Assembly: GCA_021802115.1 (NCBI GenBank)
Contig: JAKABA010000173.1
Coordinates: 1-8,294 of the forward strand
Reading direction: 5' to 3'
DNA length: 8,294 nt
From: a bacterium
GTDB lineage: Bacteria; Chloroflexota; Dormibacteria; UBA8260; Bog-877
The position numbers and the translations under genes are program-made. Below the pieces are notes generated by a model. The model was not told the origin of the DNA. It saw only the letters and a list, made by a program, of their open reading frames with translations, and did not search any database. The stretch's first letter is position 1. Each line of letters opens with the position of its first letter. Below, one piece after another: positions 1-6,125 of this stretch.

Positions 1-35
1 CTCTTTTTTTGCCTGGAAGGAGGTGGCGGTCGAGC

Positions 36-1028
36 TCAGCGGGAGATCGGGCGGGCGGATCCACTCCAATTGGCGTGCGCTGCGGCCGGCTCCGGGTTGG
101 GCTCGGGCACCCTTCGAGCAGTGGCGTTGAGCAGGTAGAGGCCGAGCAGGGCGACCGGGGGCCCGGTGCCCGGGTCGGGCGCCACTCCGGTCAGCATCCC
201 GCCCAGAGCCTGCCCCAGAACCCAGAAGCAGGCGGTGAGGGCCAGGCCGAGCCAGATCGACCCACGCCGGCCGATCGGGAGCCACACCGCGATGGCCAGG
301 AGGAGCTCGAGCGACCCCAGGATCAGCGATACCGGGACGCTGTTGACATAGGCCGCCCGCGCCAGGGTGTAGTCGAGTCCGCTGAGATGGGAGGGCTGCA
401 GCTGAGCCGCCGTCTGCAGGTTGTAGGCCAGCACCGCCCCCACGGAGTATCGCCAGGGGAGGTGGAGGAGGGCGCCCAGCGCCCAGAATCCTGACCAGGC
501 CCATTGGGCGGTCCTGGGCCCGGATCTCTCGCCCTGGCCATCCCGGTCTAGGGATCTCAACACCACCAGGGCGAGGACGATGTAGAGGACGGCGGAGCCG
601 GGGGCGCCGAACTCGATCATGGCGGTCCCGGTCGCCATGAAGCCGAGCCCCTGACCCAGCACCCAGACCACGGCCGCCCAGCCGATGGAGAGGAGCAGCG
701 CGGGGCGGGCGAGCGGCTTCCAGAGCAGCCCCACCCCGATCACCACCTGCACGGCGGCGATCAGGGCCGACAGCAGGATCAGGTGATGGGCCTGGAGGCT
801 GGCGGCCCGATAGAGGAAGCCCTCCAGTCCGGGGGGTTGGTACATGAGCGCTGAGTTGTAGAGGACGTTGCTCGAGAAGGCCTGGCCGAACATGGCCGGC
901 TGCAGTTGCAAGCCCGCGTCCAGCAACCAGAGCCCGGCCAGTGCCCAGCGCAGCCAGCGGGCCGCCGGGATCACTCGGGCCGGACGGTGGTGGCGCGCTC
1001 GCGGCCCGACCGGCTCAGGACCGGGCAT
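36..1028 (-). CDS. Unassigned polytopic membrane protein made of two similar halves, next to ctaG
   Basis: 330 codons, ATG to TGA. I do not recognise a named family with certainty; general architecture recalls small DoxX-like membrane proteins, but this is only an impression. About seven or eight hydrophobic segments are visible (roughly residues 25-42, 80-102, 108-130, 143-158, 175-192, 228-250, 258-278, 288-302). The chain is an internal duplication: residues about 24-158 resemble 173-300. Both halves begin with a W-A/W-x-GLW/GFW-type helix, and both carry the motif WVLGQ-G/A-LG-x-M-x-TG (residues 122-134 and 269-281). A charged linker (about 160-172) joins them, and the proline/alanine-rich tail after 303 is probably cytoplasmic and disordered. 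The ATG has a GAGG nine bases upstream, inside the end of ctaG; a GTG at codon 19 lacks such a site. The 14-base overlap with ctaG implies co-transcription and possibly translational coupling, so a role in oxidase or copper/redox membrane biology is inferred from position only. Confidence 0.5.
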   Translation of the reverse strand: MPGPEPVGPRARHHRPARVIPAARWLRWALAGLWLLDAGLQLQPAMFGQAFSSNVLYNSALMYQPPGLEGFLYRAASLQAHHLILLSALIAAVQVVIGVGLLWKPLARPALLLSIGWAAVVWVLGQGLGFMATGTAMIEFGAPGSAVLYIVLALVVLRSLDRDGQGERSGPRTAQWAWSGFWALGALLHLPWRYSVGAVLAYNLQTAAQLQPSHLSGLDYTLARAAYVNSVPVSLILGSLELLLAIAVWLPIGRRGSIWLGLALTACFWVLGQALGGMLTGVAPDPGTGPPVALLGLYLLNATARRVPEPNPEPAAAHANWSGSARPISR

Positions 1029-1845
1029 GCATCCGGGCCTCGTCAGCCCCGTCGGCCGGGAACAGCCGCCACATGTACCAACCCGCCATCACCGCCATCA
1101 GGATGTTGTCGAAGGCGAACATGAGCATGCCGCCGATGCGCTGGTCGGTGAGCGGGGTCAGCCCCAGCCGCCCCGAGCGGTGCAGGTAGAAGGTGTAGAC
1201 GGGGTGCGGGAGCAGGGCGAGCGTGAGCCCCACCACCACCGCGGGCAGGGCTCCGACCGTGAGATACGAGACCTCTCCCAGAGCGGATAGGTTCCAGCGC
1301 TCGCCGGCCCGGTGGATGATCACGGCCCACCAGAAGAGAAGCCCCACCGCGATGAAGCTCAGATGCTGCGCGATGTGCGCCCAGGGGTGGGTGAGCGCGT
1401 AGTCGAAGAAGGGCGGCCAGTGCCAGGCGACCAGGACGGCGAAGTACGCGGGTCCGGCGAAGTAGGGGGAGATGATCACCCGCAGGAGGTGACGGGCGGG
1501 GCCCGCCAGGAGGGCGTCGACCGTGGCCTGGGGGATGCCCAGGATCATCAGGGGTGGCGCGACCATCGCCAGGATCAGGTGCTGGGCCATATGCATGCTG
1601 AACAGGTAGTTGTCGCCCACGATGTCGATGGCCGACTCCAGGGCCACCAAGATGATCAGCACCCCCGTGACCCAGGCCAGGGCCCGCCGATCCCGCCTGG
1701 CCCCCGGGAACCAGCGGTAGGCAGCGATCGCGATCGCGCAGCCGACCCAGACCGATGGGTTGAACTCCCACCTGGTGGCCCAGTACAGGAAGCTCAACCC
1801 GGGCTCCGTCCGCTGAATCCGCCTGCCGAGTGGGACCGGGCGCAC
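1015..1845 (-). CDS. ctaG: Cytochrome c oxidase assembly factor CtaG (caa3_CtaG family)
   Basis: 276 codons from a GTG start. The family is an integral membrane protein needed for formation of active caa3-type oxidase in Bacillus, probably in copper handling for subunit assembly. About seven hydrophobic segments are seen. Family hallmarks in order: the helix at 82-103 (SMHMAQHL followed by APPLMILG) with H85, M86 and H89; W141-H142-W143-P in the next region; H153, H157 and H161 ahead of a LLFWWAVI helix (169-176); and the C-terminal DQRIGGMLM motif (234-242). The many His and Met residues near the membrane faces suit metal binding, but ligands are not proven. An in-frame TGA lies three codons before the GTG, so translation cannot start further upstream. 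The ribosome site is weak, and TTG at codon 17 is an alternative. It lies 68 bases downstream of rlmN, and its end overlaps the next membrane gene by 14 bases. Confident family call. Confidence 0.5.
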   Translation of the reverse strand: MRPVPLGRRIQRTEPGLSFLYWATRWEFNPSVWVGCAIAIAAYRWFPGARRDRRALAWVTGVLIILVALESAIDIVGDNYLFSMHMAQHLILAMVAPPLMILGIPQATVDALLAGPARHLLRVIISPYFAGPAYFAVLVAWHWPPFFDYALTHPWAHIAQHLSFIAVGLLFWWAVIIHRAGERWNLSALGEVSYLTVGALPAVVVGLTLALLPHPVYTFYLHRSGRLGLTPLTDQRIGGMLMFAFDNILMAVMAGWYMWRLFPADGADEARMHARS

Positions 1846-1883
1846 GTCCGCTCACAGACCGGGGCTTGCACCTCTCCAGTATC

Positions 1884-1907
1884 CGGCAGGATCAAAACCG
1901 CCTGCCG
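1884..1907 (-). terminator. Hairpin in the rlmN-ctaG spacer, possible weak terminator or processing site
   Basis: A perfect 7-bp stem (cggcagg at 1884-1890 with cctgccg at 1901-1907) closes a 10-base loop just after the rlmN stop and 39 bases before the ctaG GTG. Read on the minus strand, the loop holds TTTT, but no T-run follows the stem, so a classical intrinsic terminator is not shown. It may instead attenuate, or mark an mRNA processing point between the two genes. Confidence 0.5.
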
Positions 1908-1913
1908 CGGGCG

Positions 1914-3005
1914 TCAGGCGGACCCGGCCAAGCGCGCGCCGGTCCGCTGCAGCCGGCGCCGGTCCGCCTCCATGGCGGCCCGCAGCTGGCCGCACGCCGC
2001 CGTGGCGCGGTCCCCCCTGGAGAACCGCAGCGTCGCCCGCGGACCCACCAGGAGCGCGAACTCGCGGCACGCCGGCTGCGGGGGCGCGGTCAGTTCGCTG
2101 CTGGGAATCCGGTTCATCGGTATCAGGTTCACGTGGCCATGCAACTCGGCCGCCAGCCGCCGGAGCCGGCCCGCGTCCTCGAGGGAGTCGTTGACCCCGG
2201 CGATGAGAACGTACTCCAGGCTCACCCGGCGGCCGGTGCGGCTCGAGTAGCGCTGTCCCGCCCCGATCAGCTCGGCGATCGGATAGCGGCGATTCAGCGG
2301 CACCAGGCGGTTGCGGACCTCGTCGGAGGTGGCGTGCAGGGAGATGGCCAGGCGCACGGGCAGCTCCTCGGCGGCCAGCCGGTCGATCTCCGGCACCAGG
2401 CCGCTGGTGGAGACCACGACCCGCCGGGGGGAGACCCCCCACTCCTGGAGCAGGCGGATCGAGTCGACCACGGCCGGGTAGTTCTGAAGGGGCTCGCCCA
2501 TTCCCATGTAGACGACGTTGGTGGGAGGCCCGAGGCCGCCGCCTCCCCAGCGGCGGGCGGCCTCGAGCACCTGGTCGACAATCTCCTGCGCCTCAAGATT
2601 GCGGCGCAGTCCCAGCTGGCCGGTGGCGCAGAAGGAGCAGCCGATGGCGCAGCCCACCTGGGAGCTGACGCAGACGGTGCGCCGCTCGTGGGAGGTGGTG
2701 GACCCTCCATGACGGATCATCACCGCCTCCACCTCCTGTCCGTCGGCCGCGCGCAGGAGGAGCTTCTCAGTCATTCCCCGGTCGGCCACGCTGGACTCCA
2801 CCAGGGACAGCGATGACCAGCTGATCCGCTCCGGCAGCCGACCCCGCAGGTCCGCGGGGAGGTTGGTCATCTGCTCGAAACCGGAGGCGGTGCCTCGCCA
2901 GGCGTGGACGCGGATCTGGTCCGCACGATACGCGGGCGCTCCCATCCCATCGAGAAGCAGGCGGAGCTGCTCCCGGCTGGCGCCACCCAGGCTGACCCCG
3001 CTCAT
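1914..3005 (-). CDS. rlmN: Dual-specificity 23S rRNA A2503 / tRNA A37 C2-methyltransferase RlmN (radical SAM)
   Basis: 363 codons, ATG to TGA, the usual length. RlmN uses S-adenosylmethionine and a [4Fe-4S] cluster to methylate C2 of adenine 2503 in 23S rRNA and adenine 37 of some tRNAs, by way of a methylated cysteine. Seen here: an N-terminal accessory domain with the conserved FEQMTNLP (43-50); the radical-SAM cluster motif CxxxCxxC at C119, C123, C126, preceded by conserved C112; the SAM-binding MGMGEP (167-172) and N176; SLHA (222-225); N293 in the NLIP strand; and ACGQL near the C-terminus, with C338 as the methyl-carrying cysteine. Both catalytic cysteines are therefore present. The related Cfr enzymes (C8 methylation, antibiotic resistance) share these motifs; the housekeeping setting favours RlmN. 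The start fits the family N-terminus, but the upstream sequence has only a G-run as ribosome site. A long gene-poor stretch lies upstream, so it may have its own promoter there. Confidence 0.5.
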   Translation of the reverse strand: MSGVSLGGASREQLRLLLDGMGAPAYRADQIRVHAWRGTASGFEQMTNLPADLRGRLPERISWSSLSLVESSVADRGMTEKLLLRAADGQEVEAVMIRHGGSTTSHERRTVCVSSQVGCAIGCSFCATGQLGLRRNLEAQEIVDQVLEAARRWGGGGLGPPTNVVYMGMGEPLQNYPAVVDSIRLLQEWGVSPRRVVVSTSGLVPEIDRLAAEELPVRLAISLHATSDEVRNRLVPLNRRYPIAELIGAGQRYSSRTGRRVSLEYVLIAGVNDSLEDAGRLRRLAAELHGHVNLIPMNRIPSSELTAPPQPACREFALLVGPRATLRFSRGDRATAACGQLRAAMEADRRRLQRTGARLAGSA

Positions 3006-3137
3006 CCCCGGCAGCTCACGGGCGTTGCCGGCGGCTGTAGGGATGGTGCCGTGCGGTCAGCCGAGACGGACGTCGGGGAGGGGTGGTCACCGCCCCGGCG
3101 CCGAACCGGCGGGCGAACGTCCAGCGCTTCCGAGCGG

Positions 3138-3163
3138 GCGGTTCGCGCGGGGGCCAGAACCGC
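3138..3163. repeat. Inverted repeat (7-bp stem) in the hemG-rlmN gap
   Basis: gcggttc at 3138-3144 pairs perfectly with gaaccgc at 3157-3163 across a 12-base loop. The same heptamer core recurs nearby: ccgaaccgg around 3101 and gcggttccc at 3193. The latter begins a second hairpin (3194-3212) with arms ggt(t)cccc and ggggacc, a four-base agca loop and one bulged T. Both could form in RNA from either strand. No T-run follows. The function is unknown and chance is possible in such GC-rich DNA. Confidence 0.5.
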
Positions 3164-3379
3164 ACCCAGCGATTGGCGAACAGCCCCGCGAGCGGTTCCC
3201 CAGCAGGGGACCTGGTCCAAGTTCATTCCGTGGTCACAGAGAGACCCGGAACCGGCGTCGGGCCCACGCCCAGTCGCCCCTGTGGCCGTGGTGGCCTGGC
3301 AGTGCCCGAGCCGCTTCGCGTCCGGAGCTGTCGACGCCCACCCGCGCTCCCTGACGACGCTCGCTCGAGGTTGCTGAGC

Positions 3380-3472
3380 GCCGGCCGTCGGGGAGGTGAC
3401 CGCATCGTGCCGGTGGCATGGGCCGGCGGAGGACAGCCCACCCGACCACGGGACCGGCGCCCCGGGTGGTCG
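3380..3472. repeat. Two adjacent hairpins downstream of hemG
   Basis: First stem: gccggcc at 3380-3386 pairs with ggccggc at 3421-3427 across 34 bases. Second stem: cgaccac at 3443-3449 pairs with gtggtcg at 3466-3472. The loop of the second contains a further ccgg/ccgg pairing (3454-3457 with 3462-3465), giving a two-tier hairpin. On the minus strand this second hairpin begins about 50 bases after the hemG stop, the right place for a 3' stabilising or terminating structure, but there is no T-run. Read together with the other hairpins it could equally be part of a structured RNA. Confidence 0.5.
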
Positions 3473-3520
3473 CCGCGCCGGACGGCGGGGAACTCCTCGT
3501 GGGGCTGGGCGGAGCGGCTG

Positions 3521-4975
3521 TCATCCTGAACTCTGAGCACTGTGGTCGGCCCGGCCCTGGGCCAGTACCTGATCGAAGAGGACGCCGGCGGAGGCGGCCG
3601 CCGACTGCATGCAGGAGGCGATGCCGACCCCTTGATAGGACGCGCCCGTCAGCACCACCGGCATCGGGAGCTTAGCTGCGAGCGCGGCCGCTCCGGCCCT
3701 CCAGGAGAGATGCCCGGCCCGGTACTGGGGCAGTGCCGGCTGCCAGCGGTGCACCAGGGCCGCGTGCGGGAGCCGGGCCAGCCCGAGCATCGTGCGCAGC
3801 TGGTTGTGGACCATGCTCACCACCGTGGCGTCGTCCAGGGTGACGATGGAGTCGTCCCCGGCGCTCCCGACCGAGGCCCGCAGCAGGAGCTGCCCAGGTC
3901 GCTTCAGGTGGGGCCACTTGCGATCGAGGAAGGTGCAGGCGGTGACCACCCGCCGACGTGACCGTGGCACCAGGAAGCCGCTGCCCGAAGTCGATCCCGG
4001 CAGGGCTAGCTCCGGGTAGGCGAGCGACACGGTTGCCACCGAGGCCCACTCCTGCTGGCGCAGGGTGTCCGCCAGGCGGGGGGCGATGCCCGCCACCAGG
4101 GGCGCCGCCTGGGGGGCGGGGAGCGCGAGCACGACTCCGTCGCAGTCGAGGGCGGCGGACCCGGCCACCACCAGGCGCCCACCTCCCCCGGCCGGCGCCG
4201 GGCGGATCTCATCCACCCTGGCCTGGAGGCGGATGGCCGCCGCCGGGAGGGTGTCCCGGAGCGCGTCCACCACGGTCATGAGACCGTTGGGGAAGGTCAC
4301 GAAGGTGGGCCGGCTGGGACCGGCTGCCGCCCGGGTCGACATCGGCGGTTGCCGCAGGCCCCTGAGCAGGCTGGGGCTTCGCTCGAGGGCCTGGAGCAGC
4401 TGGGGGGCCACCGCCCCCAGGCTGAGCTGGGCCGCCGAGCCCGCGTAGACCCCGCCCACCAGGGGGTCCACCAGTCGGTTCAGCACCGCCGGGCCCACCC
4501 TCCGGCGGACGAACGGTCCCAGCGCCGAGTCCGGGTCCGGCCGTTCATGTCTGATCCACGGCTCCAGGCTGGCGCGGATGGCTCCGCCCACCCCGATCGC
4601 CCGCACAACCGGGAGGCTCCACGGCCGGGGGGGCACCCCCAGAGCCGACCCGGAGGGGATCGCCACCAGTCGGCGCCCGTTCCAAATCGAGGCGGAGGTC
4701 GTCCCCGGCGCCAGCGTCTGGTCGGCGAGGCCGAGCGCCGAGAGCAGCGCCCACGTCTCCTCGGAGCGGGCCAGCAGGCTCTCAGCTCCCAGGTCGAGAT
4801 TGACCCCTGCGAAGGCCTCGGCTCTGACCCTGCCACCCAGGCTGGGAGCGGCTTCCAGCAGGGTCACCTCCACCTCCCGCCCGTGCTCCTGGCCCAGCAG
4901 AAGGAGCCGGCGGGCGGCGCTCAGGCCGGACACCCCCCCGCCGACGACGGCAAACCTAAGCGGAGCGTTCTTCAA
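3521..4975 (-). CDS. hemG: Coproporphyrinogen III / protoporphyrinogen IX oxidase, FAD-dependent (HemY/CgoX type)
   Basis: 484 codons, typical length. The enzyme removes six electrons from coproporphyrinogen III (Gram-positive route) or protoporphyrinogen IX with oxygen and FAD, late in heme synthesis. Seen: the N-terminal Rossmann dinucleotide motif VVGGGVSGLSAA (10-21) ending its beta-alpha-beta unit at LLE (39-41), then GGRV (47-50) and GAES (63-66); the FPNGLMTVVDAL segment (228-239) typical of this oxidase; R410-W411 with the P-x-Y-x-x-GH element (416-421); and the C-terminal FAD-binding GASYQGVGIASC (444-455). The start codon is TTG: only this codon stands ahead of the FAD strand in frame. 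It shares the sequence TTGA with the hemH stop, so hemG is probably translated by coupling to hemH. The HemH neighbour is of the coproporphyrin-using type, so CgoX (often labelled HemY or HemG) is the likelier activity; this is inferred, not shown by this protein alone. Transcription is probably from upstream of hemH. Confidence 0.5.
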   Translation of the reverse strand: MKNAPLRFAVVGGGVSGLSAARRLLLLGQEHGREVEVTLLEAAPSLGGRVRAEAFAGVNLDLGAESLLARSEETWALLSALGLADQTLAPGTTSASIWNGRRLVAIPSGSALGVPPRPWSLPVVRAIGVGGAIRASLEPWIRHERPDPDSALGPFVRRRVGPAVLNRLVDPLVGGVYAGSAAQLSLGAVAPQLLQALERSPSLLRGLRQPPMSTRAAAGPSRPTFVTFPNGLMTVVDALRDTLPAAAIRLQARVDEIRPAPAGGGGRLVVAGSAALDCDGVVLALPAPQAAPLVAGIAPRLADTLRQQEWASVATVSLAYPELALPGSTSGSGFLVPRSRRRVVTACTFLDRKWPHLKRPGQLLLRASVGSAGDDSIVTLDDATVVSMVHNQLRTMLGLARLPHAALVHRWQPALPQYRAGHLSWRAGAAALAAKLPMPVVLTGASYQGVGIASCMQSAAASAGVLFDQVLAQGRADHSAQSSG

Positions 4976-5976
4976 GCCGGCTTGCGGATCTCCCTCTCGA
5001 CCAGGTCGGCCAGGACGTCGCGCACGAAGTCGGGGTCGGCGTTGGGCATCTTGGTCCGGGAGATGGTGATCTGAAGGCGCCGCGCCTCCGCCTGAGCCTC
5101 AAAGTCCAGGTCGAAGAGGACCTCCAGATGGTCGGCCACGAAGCCGCAGGCGCAGACCACGAAATCCCTTCTGCCGCGCTTCGCCTCCTGGCGCACCACC
5201 TCCAGCAGCTCCGGCCCCAGCCACGGCTCGCCAGCGGACTGAGCGACGCTCTGCCAGGCGGTCGTCCAGTGGCGGAGGCCGCACCTGGCCGCGACCGCGG
5301 CGGCGGTCTCTGCGAGCTGGTCTGGATAGGGATCCCCCATCTCGCGCAACCGGGCCGGCAGGCTGTGGGCGGTGAACACGACCAGCGCCTCGGCGGCGCG
5401 GGCTCGGCCGAGGGCGCCCAACTGGGCCCGCACCTGTGCCGCCAACCACTCCACGTAGCCCTCGTGGAGGTGCCAGTCCTCGATGAAGTCCAGCTGCAGC
5501 GAACCACCCTGGGCGGCGGTGCGCACCCGCTGGACATAGCCGGCGACACTCATGCTCGAGTAGTGGGGTGCCAGCACCATGGCGACCACCCGGCGGATGC
5601 CGCGGGCGCTGAGGTCGGCCACCGCCTCCTCGAGAAACGGGTGATTGTGCTTCATCCCCACCACCACGTCCCACCCCTGCCCGTGCCGGCCCTGCAGCAC
5701 CGCCCGGAGGGCGTCCGCCTGGGCGAATGTGATCTCGGTCAGTGGAGAGTGCCCCCCAATGGCCGCGTAGCGACCCTCCAGCTCGGCGAGCGCCTCCGGG
5801 CTCGGGGTGCGCCCGCCGCGCATGTGGGTGTAGTAGGGGAGGATGTCAGCCTGGTCACGGGGGCTGCCGTAGGCCATCAGCAAAACCGCCGCCGTCGCCG
5901 CGGCGGCGGGACGGGGAGGCGCGCTCGTCGATGCGCTGCTCAAGACCGGTACCCTCGCTGTGATCGTGGACTCCAA
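4972..5976 (-). CDS. hemH: Ferrochelatase, Gram-positive (coproporphyrin, CpfC) type
   Basis: Inserts Fe2+ into coproporphyrin III or protoporphyrin IX. The open frame reaches GTG at 6018 (348 codons), but family similarity begins only at AVLLMAYGSP (residues 44-53 of that frame). The 6018 GTG has no ribosome site and sits inside a palindrome. I chose TTG at 5976 (334 codons) because GGGGAG stands seven bases before it; TTG at 5943 (323 codons, GAGGG eight bases before) is equally good. Numbered from 6018: Y50 in MAYG matches B. subtilis Y13; YYTHMRGGR spans 62-70; APHYSSMS 150-157; catalytic H218 in TAHSLP matches H183; GDPYPDQL 228-235; E299 in DHLEVL matches E264; MPNADPDF 324-331. Only three cysteines (246, 289, 291) are present, so the C-terminal [2Fe-2S] cluster of many actinobacterial enzymes is not evident. 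The stop overlaps the hemG TTG. Family very sure; start uncertain; coproporphyrin substrate inferred from similarity. Confidence 0.5.
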   Translation of the reverse strand: MESTITARVPVLSSASTSAPPRPAAAATAAVLLMAYGSPRDQADILPYYTHMRGGRTPSPEALAELEGRYAAIGGHSPLTEITFAQADALRAVLQGRHGQGWDVVVGMKHNHPFLEEAVADLSARGIRRVVAMVLAPHYSSMSVAGYVQRVRTAAQGGSLQLDFIEDWHLHEGYVEWLAAQVRAQLGALGRARAAEALVVFTAHSLPARLREMGDPYPDQLAETAAAVAARCGLRHWTTAWQSVAQSAGEPWLGPELLEVVRQEAKRGRRDFVVCACGFVADHLEVLFDLDFEAQAEARRLQITISRTKMPNADPDFVRDVLADLVEREIRKPA

Positions 5977-6006
5977 CCGACGGCTCCCCACCGCAACTCT
6001 ATCGAA

Positions 6007-6044
6007 GTGGCGCGCCACCGGGCGGTTGTTAAAGTGGGTGGCGC
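6007..6044. promoter_or_regulatory. Perfect 12-base palindrome plus repeated half-site between divergent heme and dehydrogenase operons
   Basis: gtggcgcgccac at 6007-6018 equals its own reverse complement. The half-site gtggcgc recurs at 6038-6044, 31 bases on, about three helical turns. Both lie in the region that must hold the promoters of the leftward hemH-hemG and rightward pdhA operons. A weak -10-like TAGAGT on the minus strand (about 5993-5998) would suit a transcript beginning just upstream of the hemH TTG starts, but no matching -35 is seen. An operator for a dimeric regulator is plausible. A 12-base palindrome is not rare in this base composition, so confidence is modest. Confidence 0.5.
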
Positions 6045-6047
6045 ATT

Positions 6048-6125
6048 GAGGAGGAACTGCACCTGATCGGGCGACCCCCGCCGCTGACGGTCGGACCTGA
6101 TCCCTCGGCTCCGGGAGCGGATCTG
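6048..6125 (+). promoter_or_regulatory. Two ribosome-binding sequences upstream of pdhA that leave its start in question
   Basis: A strong Shine-Dalgarno match, GAGGAGGA at 6048-6055, is not followed by ATG, GTG or TTG at a usable distance, only by CTG codons (6057, 6063) that are in frame with pdhA. The frame is open from 6033 with no stop. A second site, GGGAG at 6113-6117, stands eight bases before the ATG at 6126, which I accept. The first site may serve an uncommon CTG start giving about 21 extra residues, or it may be a remnant. Confidence 0.5.

Larger units (their letters stand above)
3006..3520. other. 515-base gap between hemG and rlmN with no convincing gene, rich in inverted repeats
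   Basis: Open frames exist here in several registers, but their translations are dominated by Arg, Pro, Gly and Ser with few hydrophobic runs, which is what random 70 % GC DNA gives. I recognise no protein family in any of them. I looked for tRNA T-loops, the RNase P core, tmRNA, SRP RNA and the TPP and cobalamin riboswitch cores, and found none. Several perfect short inverted repeats are present (listed separately). The gap must hold any separate promoter for rlmN-ctaG, but no clear -35/-10 pair stands out. It may be an unannotated structured RNA, a decayed gene, or plain spacer. Confidence 0.5.

Noticed and set aside
1312..2816. Plus-strand open frames of 312 and 328 codons opposite ctaG and rlmN
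   Set aside because: They lie wholly or mostly antisense to ctaG and rlmN, whose motifs are unambiguous, and have low-complexity translations.
3006..3520. Possible RNase P RNA, tmRNA, SRP RNA, tRNA or known riboswitch in the gap
   Set aside because: None of the conserved cores (for example GAGGAAAGTCC, GTTCRANNC, the TPP CTGAGA box) can be found on either strand by eye. An unknown RNA is not excluded.
3083..3529. 148-codon plus-strand frame filling most of the hemG-rlmN gap
   Set aside because: Arg/Pro/Gly-rich throughout, no hydrophobic core pattern, no family resemblance, and it runs into the end of hemG on the other strand.
3418..3675. Plus-strand frame containing a protein-like stretch (APDGGELLVGLGGAAVILN)
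   Set aside because: The stretch is short, is followed by Arg/Pro-rich sequence antisense to the hemG C-terminus, and no domain is recognised; chance is the simpler explanation.
5993..6035. Sigma-70-type promoters in the divergent spacer (TTAACA, TAGAGT, TAAAGT pieces)
   Set aside because: Hexamer-like pieces exist on both strands, but none pair with a partner at 16-18 bases, so no specific promoter is claimed.
4349..6066. Plus-strand open frames of 241 and 312 codons opposite hemG and hemH
   Set aside because: They are shadows of the heme genes; no plausible motifs or ribosome sites.
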